From NCBI GenBank assembly GCA_015680685.1, contig MNCI01017937.1, positions 235,836 to 295,835 of the forward strand: a DNA stretch of 60,000 nucleotides, given 5' to 3'. This DNA is from Gnetum montanum. Lineage: Eukaryota; Streptophyta; Gnetopsida; Gnetales; Gnetaceae. Of the stretch, positions 44,400-57,519 are shown piece by piece. Both the position numbers and the translations under genes were made by a program. The notes beneath the pieces are model-generated. The model made no database searches, was not told where the DNA came from, and saw only the letters and a program-made list of their open reading frames with translations. The number at the start of each line of letters is the position of its first letter. Within the stretch, counting starts at the first letter, position 1.

Positions 44400-47100
44400 A
44401 AGGGCTTACTATATGCACCAAATCAATAGGATGAATTGCAAAGGAAAGTAGAGGAGTTACTTGCAAATGGATTTATGAGGAAATTCATTTTACCTTGTGT
44501 AGTTCCAACAATGCTAATTCCAAAGAAGAATAGCGATGAAAGGAGAATATGCATTGATTCTAGTGAACTGAATAGAATAATAGTAATGTACAGGTTTCCT
44601 ATTACAAGGTTGGATGATATTCTTGATGTTCTTACCAATGCTAAAACTTTTAGAAAAATTGATTTGAAGAATGATTATCATTAAATCAAAATCAAGTTTG
44701 GTGGTAAATGAAAGATAGATTTCAAGACACTAGATGGATTGTTTTAGTGGTTGGTGATGCCATTTGGACTCATGAATACACCTGCTAAATTCATGATTTT
44801 CATGCATGATGTATTGAAGGACTTAATTAGTAAGTGTTGTATTATCTTTTTTAATGATATTTTAGTGTATAGTTCTAATCAGGAAGAGTAACTGGATCAC
44901 TTGAGGATGCTATGTCTTAATTTGAAAGAGCCACAACTAGTGATCAATGTGAAGAAAATTCATTTCTTCAAGTGGAAAATCACATATTTGGGACATGTGG
45001 TTTCTAAAACTCCAATTCAAATGAAAGCTACCAAGGTGAAGGCTATTAGGGATTGGCCAACTCCTAAGAATGTTGGGGAGCTTAGATTGTTCTTTGGTTT
45101 AATAGATTTTTATAATGGTTCATAAAGAATTCCAATGCATTTCATGATCCATGTTTTCTTCATTGAAGATAAATAAAGATTTTAGGTGGGATAATGACAC
45201 CAAAGGGAGCTTTAACTTGTTGAAAGCAAGGATTACTAGTGAACTGGTTCTTGAAATTCTAGATTTTCAAAAGTTTTTTTAGTTGGAGGTGGATGAAAGT
45301 AGACTTGCCATTGGTAGGGTACTTTCACAAGACGGTAGACCTATTACTTTGTTTTTTGAAAAGTTGAATGAGTCAAGGAAAAAATATAGCACATATGAGA
45401 AAAATTTGTACACTCTTCTTTAAGCAATCAAGCATTAGAGGCATTACTTTTTGCCCAAGGACTTCACCTTGATGATGGATCATAAAGCTCTTCAATTTCT
45501 AAACTTATAAAAGAAGTTGAGTGCAAAGCACATGAAATGGATTGCATAATTACAAGAATTTAATTTTGTGTTGAAGTAAAAAATTATGAAAGCTAATGTG
45601 ATGGTTGATGGATTATCTAAGGTGCATGTGGTTAATTTTAACATACCTCATGTGGAATGTATGGATGATTTTGCTTCTTTGTATGAGCATGATGATGATT
45701 TTGGGTAGGTTTAAATGAGCCTCAAAGAGCCATTAATGAATAGGATAGACCAATGAATGGACTATCATATTCAAGATGAACTATTATTTAAAAATGCAAA
45801 GGTAGGTGTTTGAATTATGATTTTAGAAAAATATTTTGTTTGAAAAGCATTATAGTGTCATGGAAAATAATATGGGAAGGGATAAAACCTTGGAACTTGT
45901 GGGTAGGTACTATTTCTATCTTATTATGGCAACTAAAGTTTTAAAATTTGTGGAGAATTTAACTTAATAGAAGTTCAAAAGAGTTAAAGGAGTGGACATT
46001 ATATGCCTTTACCAATTCCCAAGGGTCCATGGGAAAGTATGTCTCTAGATTTTGTGAGTGGTATTCCAAAAAAAAGTGAGAATGATGTAATTTTTTTTGT
46101 TATTGATAGTTTCTCCAAGATGGCACACTTCATTCTGTGCAAGAAGGCGAGTGATGCTTCTTATGTTGCAAATTTTTTTCCAGCATTTAGTGAAGTTGCA
46201 TGGAATACCTTTGAATATTATTAGTGATCAAGGCTCCAAATTCACAAGTCACTTTTGGAAATCCTTTTGAAATTTTTTTGGATAAAATTAAATTTATTTG
46301 GTGCATATCATCCACAATTTGATAAGCAAACGAAAGTGACAAATAAATCCTTGCTAAACATATTCAGAATTTTAGATGATGGAAAGCCAAACAAGTGGGA
46401 AATCTTATGTATCATGTAAGTTATTATATAATAATTCTTTTCATGTTGTTATTTAAAAAATCCCATTTGAGATGAACTATGGATTTTTTCTAAAGATGGT
46501 GGGTAGTTTGAAGAGCTTTAATGATGAAGCTCAACTTAGTGTTGATTTTGTGTAAGAGATGAGGGATTTCCATGTACAAGTAAAATCAAATCTTAAGAAG
46601 AACACTCAAGAAAAAATCCTTAATAGAAATAAGGGCAAATGGAAGGCTAATTTTATGATTGGTGATTTAGTTTAGGTGTACTTGAAGAAAAAGTAGTTGA
46701 GAAGTGTTAGCTTCTCTATGTTGAAAGCCAAGAAGATGGGGCCTTTCAAAATCATAGCTTAGATCAATGAAAATGATTTTGAGATTGATTTACCAATGAT
46801 GTTGATATGTATTTTATGTTCAATGTTTCAGATCTTGTGCACTATCATGGACCAATTAATGAGAAGATCATACAAGGTAGCATTGATGAGTTGAATGGGG
46901 CTACTAATCAATCCAAGCCTTCAATAGAAGAGAACATAATCATACTCAAGCAAAGAAAAGCTTATAGTACTTGGGGAGTTAAGAGGAATAAATATGTGAT
47001 CCATTGGAAGGATAAATTTATAGATGATATTGTATGAGTCCATGAGACCAAGCTTCAGAAATGGAAAATCACTTACACCCCTACTCCCTTGTTCACTTGA
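44400..47100 (+). pseudogene. Element E pol (RT, RNase H, integrase, chromodomain-like tail)
   Basis: RT at 44436-45120 has ICIDSSELNRI and FNDILVYS where active copies have YxDDILVYS. RNase H lies at about 45290-45620 (LEVDESRLAIG..NESRKKYSTYEK). Integrase at 46000-46400 keeps SLDFVSG and SDQGSKF, but the Glu of the triad reads Lys (QTKVTNK). The tail reads FNVSDLVHYHGP, then KRNKYVIHWKDKF, the shape of a chromodomain (positions 46960-47060). Frames change several times. Confidence 0.8.
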
Positions 47101-47111
47101 GTTCACTTTTT

Positions 47112-47126
47112 GAAGGGTGGGAGAGC
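47112..47126 (+). promoter_or_regulatory. Polypurine tract of E
   Basis: GAAGGGTGGGAGAGC lies just before the LTR start TGTAGGGACAC at 47130, which remains for only 11 bases before F. Confidence 0.7.
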
Positions 47127-47140
47127 TAGTGTAGGGACAC

Positions 47141-48036
47141 TAATGAGCAATGAGTATATCCTATGCTCAACCATACAAATTACAAGTTTCACATGAAGTC
47201 TAGTTAAATTCCATAGATCTTAAGTTCCCAAGTATGCTAGTTCTAGGAAGTGAAATCTAATCGTGATAATTGTTATCTTCCCGACTACACTTGTGAAGCT
47301 TAGTTGTATGGTTAAGTGTAACTGAGGCATCAAGTTTTTATTATTCTATATTTTATCACCTATGATTGATAACAAGTTGAAACTCAATTTATTAACCAAT
47401 TTAACTAATCTAATTGTTAATTAATAACTAACTATCCTAACATAAGCATCTGATCCCACTTTTTGTACACATCCTAAATACATACAACACTGCTAGGTTA
47501 CCAAGCATTGTATGTTATGCTCGAAGCAGTCATACATATGTGTTTAATCTATTTAACTTAATTTGTTAATTAATTAAGGTCTTACTTATCTTAATTAATA
47601 ACATAATTAACAAAAGCAGTAAATGAAGAAATAAATCATTAATCTATTTTAGGTACTATAAGGTTTGAGCAAAAGTCTCATCTTTATTATCATTCACATT
47701 GGTATTCTTAGGTACATTAGTGCTCAAATAAAGATTTGTAAACTTTCTAACTCTTGCTAAAAGCACTTGGAAAAATATTCTAACTCTCAAATAATAAAAC
47801 TATAAGAACTCTACTACAACTATGATAAGACATCTCATAAACATAGTAGATGAGCATGTATTAATAGATTTTATTATGGAGCTATGTTGATGGGGCCTCA
47901 TAAACGTAGTAAACACTACGTTGACATGGCCCCATAAATGGGGCAACACCATGTCAATAGAGTCACATCAGTGGAGACCCATCGATGAGGCCACATCGAC
48001 GAGGGTCCATCAATGTGACACTTTGACACTTCATCA
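47141..48036 (-). repeat. 3' LTR of element F
   Basis: On the minus strand it starts TGATGAAGTGTCAAAG and ends ..CTCATTA (CA changed to TA), 896 bases. It aligns with the LTR at 11833-12720 over its full length in inverted orientation. It contains alternating direct words about 'GATGTGGCC' and 'ATTGATGG' in its first 150 bases and AATAAAGATGAG, a likely poly(A) region. Confidence 0.8.
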
Positions 48037-48048
48037 TACCCCCATGAT
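48037..48048 (-). promoter_or_regulatory. Polypurine tract of F
   Basis: Reads ATCATGGGGGTA on the minus strand directly before the LTR start. It is shorter in purine run than the tracts of A and C, so the exact primer is uncertain. Confidence 0.5.
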
Positions 48049-48239
48049 AGAATGAAAACTTGTTCTCAAGTTCTTTTACAAAATTGAAAAAGTATGGGAT
48101 TATTGATTAACTCTTTTCATAACAAACTGACATAAAAAAACTGAGTGCCTAAGTGTACAGATTAACATCAATATAAAAATTTTTTATGTTCATGATACAA
48201 AATTGAGCACCACAACATGCCTACTCAAATTGGATAGCA

Positions 48240-51115
48240 CAACCTTTAATGGCATGAAGATGGTTAAGAAGATCAAATAGTCCTAGGCTGTGGAGGCTCT
48301 TAAGGTCCTGAAGGACCTTCGCTAGCTTTAGGCATGTGCAGTGGCTAAGGAGGCTATGGTTTTCTTGCTACAACTACTACCTCCAATGAAAGGTGAAAGG
48401 CATCTAGTAATTCCTTCATCTTTTCCTCCTTTCTTCAAGGATCATTCATAGTCCATGCAGCATTTCCAATGTGTGCTAAAATGGGGATATCCCATGGACA
48501 AGGCATTACTAGGAATAGCTCCTTGACATTGACAAATCAAGCAGTGAATTGTTTACATTCAACATCAAACACCTTCACTGCATTTTGTAGCTCCTAATAG
48601 TCATTCATTCTTTTGTCCAGGATCTTGGTAGTAGATCTCTTATTAGTGTATTTGCCCTTGAGAACATCAAGTTTAGCATTTTCCACTGCAAGCTTTGCTT
48701 GGTATCCTTGTGATTCTTGAACTTGACCTTGTACAATAAGTATGATTTGGCCACTTGCTTTTCCAATTTTGACTACAATCATCTAGTGGTCAATGTAGCC
48801 AAGTTTGTGTACCAGAGATTGGCAAGCTCCATATATTCAGTCATTTCCTTTATCTATAACTCCTTCAGATAAATTTTTACTCTGTTATACTGATCAATCC
48901 CATCAATGATGGGTTGCCATAATTCACATCCTTGGAGTTGCTAGAGGATCTCTTTTACCTTTTCCTTTAGCACTTGGATGTGTTTCTCATTTATTTCCTT
49001 TTGTAGGAAAACCTAGTCTCTATAATGATCATTGACTCTCTTAAATTTGAGAGCCTCTAATTTCTAGGTAGATACCTCTATTACAAGATTTTAGTGAAAG
49101 GCAAAAACCTTCACCATGGAAAGGTTTTTATTCTCAGCTAATAATCTTCTTAACTCTATGTTTGCTCTCTCTAGTTGCTCTTGCAGTTGATGGATAAAAT
49201 CAATCAATTTTTATTTATGCATATCAACATTTTGCAAGGGATGATTTTCTATTGTCAACTATACATTCTTCTGATGAGTTAGATCCAAGGCCTTCTAAAT
49301 TTTATGCTAGGTGGCCTCTACCAAGGATTGGTAAAATACCATAGTCTCCATCACACCCTCAACCCCTTTCAACCTAGTGTGAACCTATTCAAGAGCGTCA
49401 TCTCTTATCAAAGCTAGGTTGAGAAATGTAGGGTTGGTAATCTAGGCTCTTAATTCAACACCTTCTATAGCCAAGCATTCATTCAGCTCCTTGTTTATTT
49501 CAAGTTACCATTCTAATATAATATTCTTACCCCTTGCCTCTAGCAGCTTCGATTGGGTTATAGGTATATTATCTAGAAGGTCAAAGATATCTTTAGGAAA
49601 TTGCTTAATTCCTATTAGTCTGTCTAGAATTTGTTCATGTTGTGATATGCTTAATCTACCACTTATGGTTCCTAGTGACATCTACACATCTTTAAGTGTA
49701 GTGACATCTAGTACAAATTCTATAGGTGTAATGAGTGTTTTGGTGATTCTATTAGCAACCGCCTCTACTGCTGTCTCTTATCCTTGGTACTACATCACCA
49801 ATGTTGGTACCCCCCTCACCCTCCTCCAAGTACATCAAGAAGGTTACAGTGTTCCTAGAAATCTCTAGGATTATTGCTATTTTGAAAGAGATATGATTAC
49901 CTCTCTGACACTAGGATTCAACCTCATGGATAACTGCATTTGTTGGGTAGAGAAAATGGATCTACCTTCCCACATCAAGCTAACTATTCATGCCACCTCA
50001 TTCAAGTGACTCATTGCTAGCTAGTACATAGATGGATCTTCACCACTCATGCCTACTTGTTGCTCTTTCTCACTTAAGAGTCATTCTTGTTACTTACACA
50101 ACAACATAATTTTTTGACTAGCAAGTGAAGGTGATGGCTATTGCTCCTCTTCTTGGATGGTTGTTGCATGATTTTTGTCCTTCATCATCTCTACCCAATT
50201 AGCATTTAGAGTGCTTCAAATAGCATCATTAGTGTAGCAAACTATTCCTCCCCTTTGACATAGTTTTCTAATGAGGCATGGGAAGGGAAGTGGCCTCCTT
50301 CCATGTTCATTCTCCTTGAACTACTTCTCTATCTCCAAATAGATTAGTTGTGGAGATTGACTAGCAATCTCCCACTTAGAGAAGCACATGCATGGGTAGA
50401 AAAGATAGTGATCTTACTGGGCCTCAGCATGGGATTTAGGTGATAGGCTACAATCTTATAGTGGATTCTTTCTGCCGGTGTGAGCATGACGTACTCCTTG
50501 CAGTTGACACCATAGCACCACTAAACCCATTCTTTTTTTATACTAGAGCCTACTTGCATAAAAAATCAATGATATTTGCCTAGTTTCAGACAACCCAAGT
50601 GACTTTGCAATGGGCTACACTAAGTAGGACACTAAAATGCCCTTGATCTTGACCATTGAGCCAGCCTTCCTATTGCTCCAAAATAGGAATGTCTCTCCCA
50701 TATACAACTCCCGAATAGAAGTGATAAATAGCCATATGGGAGAGGTCTTTAATCAATCCTATACTTTTAGGTGCTTGCTCAAAGAAAGAGCCAAAGTTTA
50801 ACTCTTGAATCATTATCTTCTAGACCTCCCTTGATTTGATTTGATTTAGTTAGGATTCCATCAACATCACCTTAAGATTCACTTGTTGAGTTGGTGCCTC
50901 ATCCCAATGGAAATGTTATGTTGCTACCACATGTTTTAGAATTTGACAAATAGATTCCACTTCAACCTCTTCCCTAAGAGGTCTCATGTCAAAGGTTGCA
51001 ATTTGTTCTTCTTGGGATTGTTCTTGGCCCCTTCCTATTCTTGGTCATTTCTCCTTTGGTTGATATGGTCCTCCTTCTTGTGTGTGTTTGCCTTTTGATG
51101 TTATCTACAATCACA
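48240..51115 (-). pseudogene. Element F extra gene after pol (coiled coil)
   Basis: About 950 codons on the minus strand, same direction as pol, in the place where env-like genes sit in some Athila elements. The first part contains EYVMLTPAERIHYKIVAYHL (about 50490-50430) and RRPLPFPCLIRKLCQRGG (about 50300-50245); this combination recalls the 'putative plant transposon protein' domain of plant retroelement extra ORFs. The second part (49980-48780) reads in one frame for about 400 codons with few stops and is mostly helical: LIGIKQFPKDIFDLLDNIP, FIHQLQEQLERANIELRRLL, FLQKEINEKHIQVLKEKVKE. Frames shift near 50640 and 50400. No signal peptide or membrane segment is evident, so an envelope role is not supported. 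A homologous fragment lies at 36560-37470. Confidence 0.65.
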
Positions 51116-53126
51116 ACACATCTATGGATTAGTAGATATAATGTGTAACTCAAAATATTTAGATACCTTATCTTGTTAATTACTTACACTGGCTATGGTT
51201 GGACCATGGTAGATTGAATATTTTATTCATATTTATTAATTGATTTTTATTATGAGGATCATTGAAGCTTGTTTGAAGAGTTTAACTCTTGTAATTTGGT
51301 ATTTTCATGTTGATTCATTAGTTAAATTTTTGTGGAAGTTGGAAAACTATCAAAAATGTTTCTATCACAAATGGCACATTTGTGATCCCCATGAGTAAGA
51401 GATTACCTCTGAGAGTTGCAAGGTTGAAGAACAAAGCAATTCAGCTAAACGATTAGGAAGTTATGGACACTGGAAGGTTCTAGGCTCAAAAAATTACAAA
51501 TACTCCTTTGGTGGTTGTGAGAAAATGTGAAAATTTCTATGGGGGTTGCACATATATATAGTATTTTGAGTTGTGTCGACAAGGCCACATATACAGGGCC
51601 TCATATACTCATTGGCTCCATCAACAGGGCCTTGTTTCTGGGGTCTATAAATAAAATTTTCAAACTAGAATTTTCTAAAAATATAAGAAATTTTTTATTG
51701 AATTTAGGATCCATGGAATTCTAAAAAAATCTAGGAATATGATGAAATCATTAAAGAGGATTTAGAAGCTCAAAATTTTAAAAATTTTATGGAGAATGTA
51801 TGAATTGAATAAAATTCTTAAAGGAGCACATAGTTAGATGTAGAAGATGGATGTGCAAAATATTATGGTTGCAAAAATGCCTAAGGATAAGATGCTTAAT
51901 AAATCCAACCAAGAGATTTGCAAATGGGCCCTCCTCATGGTAGGTACATGCCCTATTTTTCCTTGCATAACCTCAACCTAAGGAGTCCATGGGCCCCATA
52001 TATGATTAATGGTTTGTGAAAGTTAAGAGCCAAAACCTAGAAGATTATACCAAAGAATTAAAATACATCAAACAAAGAAACTGAATGAGAACATGGACAC
52101 TAGAAATGAGGTGAGTTATGAACAACATAGATGGATGATAGAGAATGTGGAATGAATTTTTGAATTGAGGTCATAAGAAGTCCCTTGTGGATTTGTGTTT
52201 AAATGTCCTAAGAAGATCCACTCTTAGTCCAAACCAAAACCAACCACTTTTAATGACTTCACATTGCCACTCCAAGACTAATCCATCTCCTTGAGACATA
52301 AGAGTGCTTCCATACAACAAGCATGGATACTTAAAGAGAAAAAATGAGAAGTAGGAAGAGAGAGAGGGTCTTAGTTACAAAGGACCTTCAAGCATGGGTA
52401 ACATGTCTTTCTAGTTCCATAACTAGTACTTGTAGCCCATTTATTTGTATAAGGGATGTGCTTTGAATTTCCATCATGTTTTTTTATTTTGTTTTATTTT
52501 TATTTTTTATTTTTTCTTGGAATTTTTGAATGGAAACCACAGCATCCAAATACTTATTCAACTTCCTATTATTGGTCAACACGAAACGGTAAGAAATACA
52601 TGAAAACACTCATGTACCCAAGTAAGTAGAAGAGTACAAAGAGTATTGAATCCCCTTGAAGTCACACCATGAGCAAACCTTTGTATCTTTCCTAATTCTA
52701 GAAACCACCAAGGTTACAAATTTATTAAAGATTTATTTAATGAAAGAACCTCATATTTCCAAAATAAGAAAAAAAATAGAGTTTGTGGATGGATGAATGA
52801 TGTGGACTCACTACCTATTCCATGAAAAAGAAATGATGTGGACTCACTACCTATACCATTAGCAACAACTACATCACCACTATGTCCTACTAGCATAAAG
52901 CACTTTTATTAACAAAAAATTAGAAAATCATACTAAAATAAAGTAAAATATATAAGAAAGGATAAAATATTCAAAAAAATTTAAATGTATTAATGATGGT
53001 GTAAAACAAAAAATGATGTAAAACAGAAAAAAGTTTTAAAATTAAAAAGTATAAAATAAATAATTTGCAAAAAAATAAAAATGTGTAAAACAAAAAATAG
53101 AAAAACTAAGAAGCCACATATATGAT
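51116..53126. other. Non-coding stretch between pol and extra gene of F
   Basis: AT-rich, with TTTTATTTT runs at 52490-52520 and AAAAATAAAA runs at 52980-53100. A 28-base phrase GATGTGGACTCACTACCTAT is doubled at 52799 and 52833. No frame is supported. It could hold a splice acceptor or promoter for the extra gene. Confidence 0.4.
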
Positions 53127-56100
53127 TAGCATGGATGGCCATCTCCCTCACAACTAAGTTGGAATGAGGAGATCCAAAAAATTGAGCATAGTTGTTCATT
53201 CATTAAGGTATTTATTACACTAACTTGCTTGGGCTTGTGGAAAGGCTTTATCTATTGGATGTTGAAAAAATACTTCTTTTTTGGGCTGTCAAGTTTATAT
53301 ATGATCATGGTCCCAAAAGAAAAGATTTCATCAATTGTATAAGGCACCTCCCACAATGTTTGGAATTTGGTTTTTTAAGGAACATGTGTAGGGTTCTAGT
53401 AAAGGACCTTACCTCATAATTGAAGTTTGATCCTTCTAATTCTTAGATCATGGAACTTTTTGTTGAATTATTTGTGCACTTCATTCAAGGATAGCACTAC
53501 CAATCAATTTTCATCTAGTACATTTAGATTGATCATTCTTTCTTTTTGTGCTAGACTTAGGTCAAGATCTAGGGCACAGGTTGTTGAGAGTGTACAGATC
53601 TTGGATTGAATTGGAAGCATTGAAATTTTTTTGTACACCAACTCATAGGGAGAGCAACCAATAGGTAGTTTCCTTGTTAAGCTATAGGCTCAAAAGGCAT
53701 CATTGAGTTTTATGCTCTAATCTCTCCTATATTTGCTAACATTTCTTATTAGAATATTTGTGATTTCCTTATTCGTCACCTCTACTTGACCATTTTATTA
53801 AGGATGATAGGGTGTTGTTAATTTATATGAAACCCTAAATTTTTGCATAAAATTGTGAAAATTAGCACCTATAAAATGAGTTATGTTATTATAAATCAAT
53901 GCACATGGCACCCCAAACCTATTCACAACATTTTATTATACAAACTGTGTAGTAATGGATGATGTACAATTGATGATGGCTACTACTTCTACCCATTTTG
54001 TCTAGTAATCAATGATGATGATTATATATGCCTTTTCATTGGACATGGGTGTGATGGAACCCATAAATTTTATGTCTCATATGTTGAAGGATTCTAGCAG
54101 TTGAATCCACTATTAAGGATCCTCCATTCATGTGGTCATGCCACCATCTTATTGATAGCATTCACAATATTTACAAACTAGTGAGAATCCTTGAAGATTC
54201 ATATTCAATAGTATCCTACCATCAAGATTTTTATGGCCATGTGCCTCCCTTCATAATGGCTCCCACAAAGATCCTCATGAGCATCTTGGAGAATGAGTAG
54301 TCGATTAGCATCAGGTACATACCAATGAACCAAGCCATTGGTACATACCTTGTAAAGGTGTCTATTGATTTCCATGAAGCATTTGGCATAATAAAGAAAC
54401 TATTGTTTCTTCATGTAGTCCAAATCTTGTGAAATCTCTTAAGTAAGAAGATAAGTGAGGATGCCATCATACCATTTTTGTTCTACAAGCACTTGTTCAT
54501 TTATTGAAACAACAAAGAGGAGTTCATCAAGAAATTAGTCAGAGAGTGGGCTCTCCTCCTCTTTGTTATTCCATTGCAATCAAGACAAGTGATTAGTAAT
54601 CACATTTTCATTCCCCTTTCAATCTACCATTGTAAGATCGAATTCCTATAAGATCACCAACCACTGTATGATAGGAGGGCTCACCATTGGCTTGCTTATG
54701 ACAAAATGCATGGCACTATGGTTAGTGTGCAGAAGCACTTTATATCCAAGCACATAGTACCTAAACTTTTCTAGAGCATACACCACCACCATTAGTTCTT
54801 TCTCTATTACAGTGTAATTCAATTGTGCACCAATAATTCTTTGACTTACATAGAGGATATAATATGGATGTTTCTTGTCATCCAATTCCATAAGCATAGC
54901 TCCAAAAGCATAGTTTGATGCATCTATCATTATATGAAATGGTTTAGACTAGTCAGGTGATCATAGAATTGGAGTCTCTATGAGCTTCTGCTTGAGGCTC
55001 TTTAATGCATTTTCACATTCCATGATCCAGTTGAATGGATCATCTTTCTTTGTAGCTTGACTAATGATTTTGTCATCATAAAGAAATTCTCTATGAATCA
55101 CTGATAGTAGCTAGTATGTCTAAAGAATACACAAACATGTTTAATAGTTTCTAGTTGATGGGTGATTCATTGGATGATCCTTATTTTTTTAAGATCTACT
55201 TCAATCCCTACATGAGAAATTCAATGCCCTAATACAATGCCTTCTTGGACCATGAGATGACTCTTTTTTCAATTCATCCATAGGCTTGTTTCCATACATC
55301 TTTTGAGTACTTGTTTAAGGTAGTCAAAGGCTTCCTTGAATATAGCACCATAAGTGGAGAAGTCATCCATGAAGACTTCCACTCCACTATTACATTTTTG
55401 CTAAAAGATGCTTAAGGCTAGGCATTGGAAAATGGCAGGAGTATTACATAGACCAAAAGGTATCTAGTGATATGCAAAGGTTCCCCAAGGACTCATGAAT
55501 GTTATTTTGGCCTAGTCTTCTAGTGCAATTTGGATTTGGTTATAACCACTATAACTATCCAGAAAAATGTAATAGTGATGCCCAAATATGGTGTCCAACA
55601 CCTAATCAATGAATGGTAATGGAAAACGATCTTTGAATGTTTGCATGTTTAATAGCTTGAAGTCAATACAAATCCGCCATTCACCACCTTTCTTTGGCAC
55701 TATCACAAGTGGGTTGATCCGCTCACTATCCACAATGGGGTAGATGAACCCTACCTTAAGGAGTTGCTTAATCTCTTCTTTGACAATTTACTTCAATTTT
55801 GGGTTCAACCACCATAGTGGTATCCTCCTTGGATTCATGGATATATCAGTAAAAATGTGATGCTAGCATATCCAAGGATCAATTCTAGTGAGTTCAAGAT
55901 ATGACTAGGCAAATGTTGTTAGCCATCTATTAAGAACTTTTAATAATTTTGTTTTTTTCTTGAGAATAAGTTTGGCATTAAGTATGACCAGCTTACCATT
56001 TTTTAAGAATGCATATTCTGCTGGTAGGTTGAGTTCTCAACTCTATGAGATCTTTTTTGAAATTCTCAAGGATCTCCAACTCTTCCCAATTAGTATCATT

Positions 56101-56810
56101 ATTTTCATCATTAGAGAGTTAGTGATGAACTTTCTCTAGTTCATTCAAGCCTGCGATATAAGCACATTTCAAGCTCTTAGTAGGTTTCATGCATATTCTG
56201 CTACTTTTAGGATCAATGGTTAGCCATTGGATATCCTCTTGTTTTGTGGCTACTATGTACAAACACCTTTGAATATCTACTTCATGTTCACACTACCTAC
56301 TTGCAAAAATAGATACTTGTTTCACGGACTAGAGTTTTTGCACGTAATCACACCCTGATTGGCTATATGCAATGCATGGAACTCACTTCTTCTCAATATT
56401 TCCAAATGCATTTTCCTTAGATATTTCCAAGGAAAGGTCTCTTATGCCCATTCTTGCATCGACAATGCTTAGCCATGCTCTTCTCATAATGATTGGGAAG
56501 TCCCCCTTACTGTTCTCAACCTTGATTACTAGGAAATTAGTAGGATAAGACCACCCATAGATAGTGATCATAGTGTATTCTACTAGTTCCAATGGAACAG
56601 TAATGGACTGGTCTAACAATTCCAATAAGATATTTCTCTTTTTGATAGGCGACAGGTTCCAGGCAATATACATCTCATGAGAAATCAAGTTGACACTGGA
56701 ACCTAGATCAAGAAGAGCTTTACATGGTTCATTCCCAGCAATCTATAAATAGATAAGAGGACTCCCAAAATTAGCTAATTCTCTAAAAAGATTTCCAACT
56801 TGGATCTAAT
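53127..56810 (-). pseudogene. Element F protease-pol (protease, RT, RNase H, integrase)
   Basis: Minus-strand order. Protease about 56800-56390 with KALLDLGSSVNLIS, the Athila-style DLGAS box. RT about 55760-55000 with GGEWRICIDFKLLN and the catalytic FMDDFSTYG, apparently intact. RNase H about 54930-54620 with IDASNYAFGAML and VIEKELMVVVYALEKF. Integrase about 54480-53190, in which the second Asp of the triad reads Asn (LIYNN) while the Glu (QVEVTNKE) remains. There is no second RNase H, unlike the Tat-type elements of this window. Stops and frameshifts are common. Confidence 0.85.
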
Positions 56811-57519
56811 TAGATACAACATGAGTGAGCATAATAGTATGAATTTTGGATGGCAATTGATTTGCAGGATTTGTAGAGGATAAGGTAGGGGTAGGGTGAC
56901 TAGCCACCTAAGTTTGTAATGGCTTAGTAGGGCTATTGGATAGGAAAAATGATCTTTTACAAGCATGAGGTTCTAAACCACTAAGTTAATAAACCAATTA
57001 TAGATTGATGGCCTTGGTAGCATTGCATTGTTGTGGCTAGGTTGAAAGTTCACCCTGCATGGATGGAGTAGGTAGTAAGTACTTTGAGGATGGAGGAATA
57101 AGTCTAGGAACAAGAGGAGGATAAGGATAGAATGTCGTATCCATCTTGGAATGTGGAGAATGAGTTATATAGTATTCGGGAGGATAGTAGTGATGTTGGA
57201 AAAAAGAAACATGATTGGAAGAGTCACATGGAGATAAGGGTTGCTAAACATAATAACCATATGGATTGGTTGTTTGTAAAGGTACTACTTTCATGCTAGT
57301 GGTGTCCCCCATGACTAGGGATATTGGCATTATTGATACTACTCATACAGTTACAATGGAGTTCCACTTGGATAATATCATTGTTGCTAATGGAACTACC
57401 TAGGATTGTCTTGAGGATAAGGTAATCTTCTAGATGTTTGTCTTTTACTAGTCATGGATTTAGAGCATACATCCTAGACTCCTATAAGTGTGAAACAATG
57501 GATCAATATCCCTTAGGAT
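56811..57519 (-). other. Gag-protease linker of F
   Basis: Low-complexity coding-like sequence on the minus strand, rich in Gly/Pro/Ser/Tyr codons, with many stops. It lies between the Cys-containing end of gag and the protease; no motif can be named. Confidence 0.35.

Larger units (their letters stand above)
42430..47140 (+). mobile_element. Element E: Ty3/gypsy chromovirus remnant
   Basis: In order: initiator-Met primer site, gag with zinc knuckle, protease, RT, RNase H, integrase with chromodomain-like tail, polypurine tract, and the first 11 bases of a 3' LTR (TGTAGGGACAC). There is no second RNase H, and the integrase core ([30 protein letters not shown]) is of the chromovirus type. The 3' LTR is cut by element F at 47141. 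Confidence 0.8.

Noticed and set aside
47130-48036. Whole segment as the 3' LTR of element E
   Set aside because: From 47141 on it matches, inverted, the LTR at 11833-12720 and sits next to the polypurine tract of F, so only the first 11 bases are assigned to E.
49491-49868. Forward frame of 125 codons
   Set aside because: It lies opposite the long coiled-coil reading of F's extra gene, which continues through it in one minus-strand frame.
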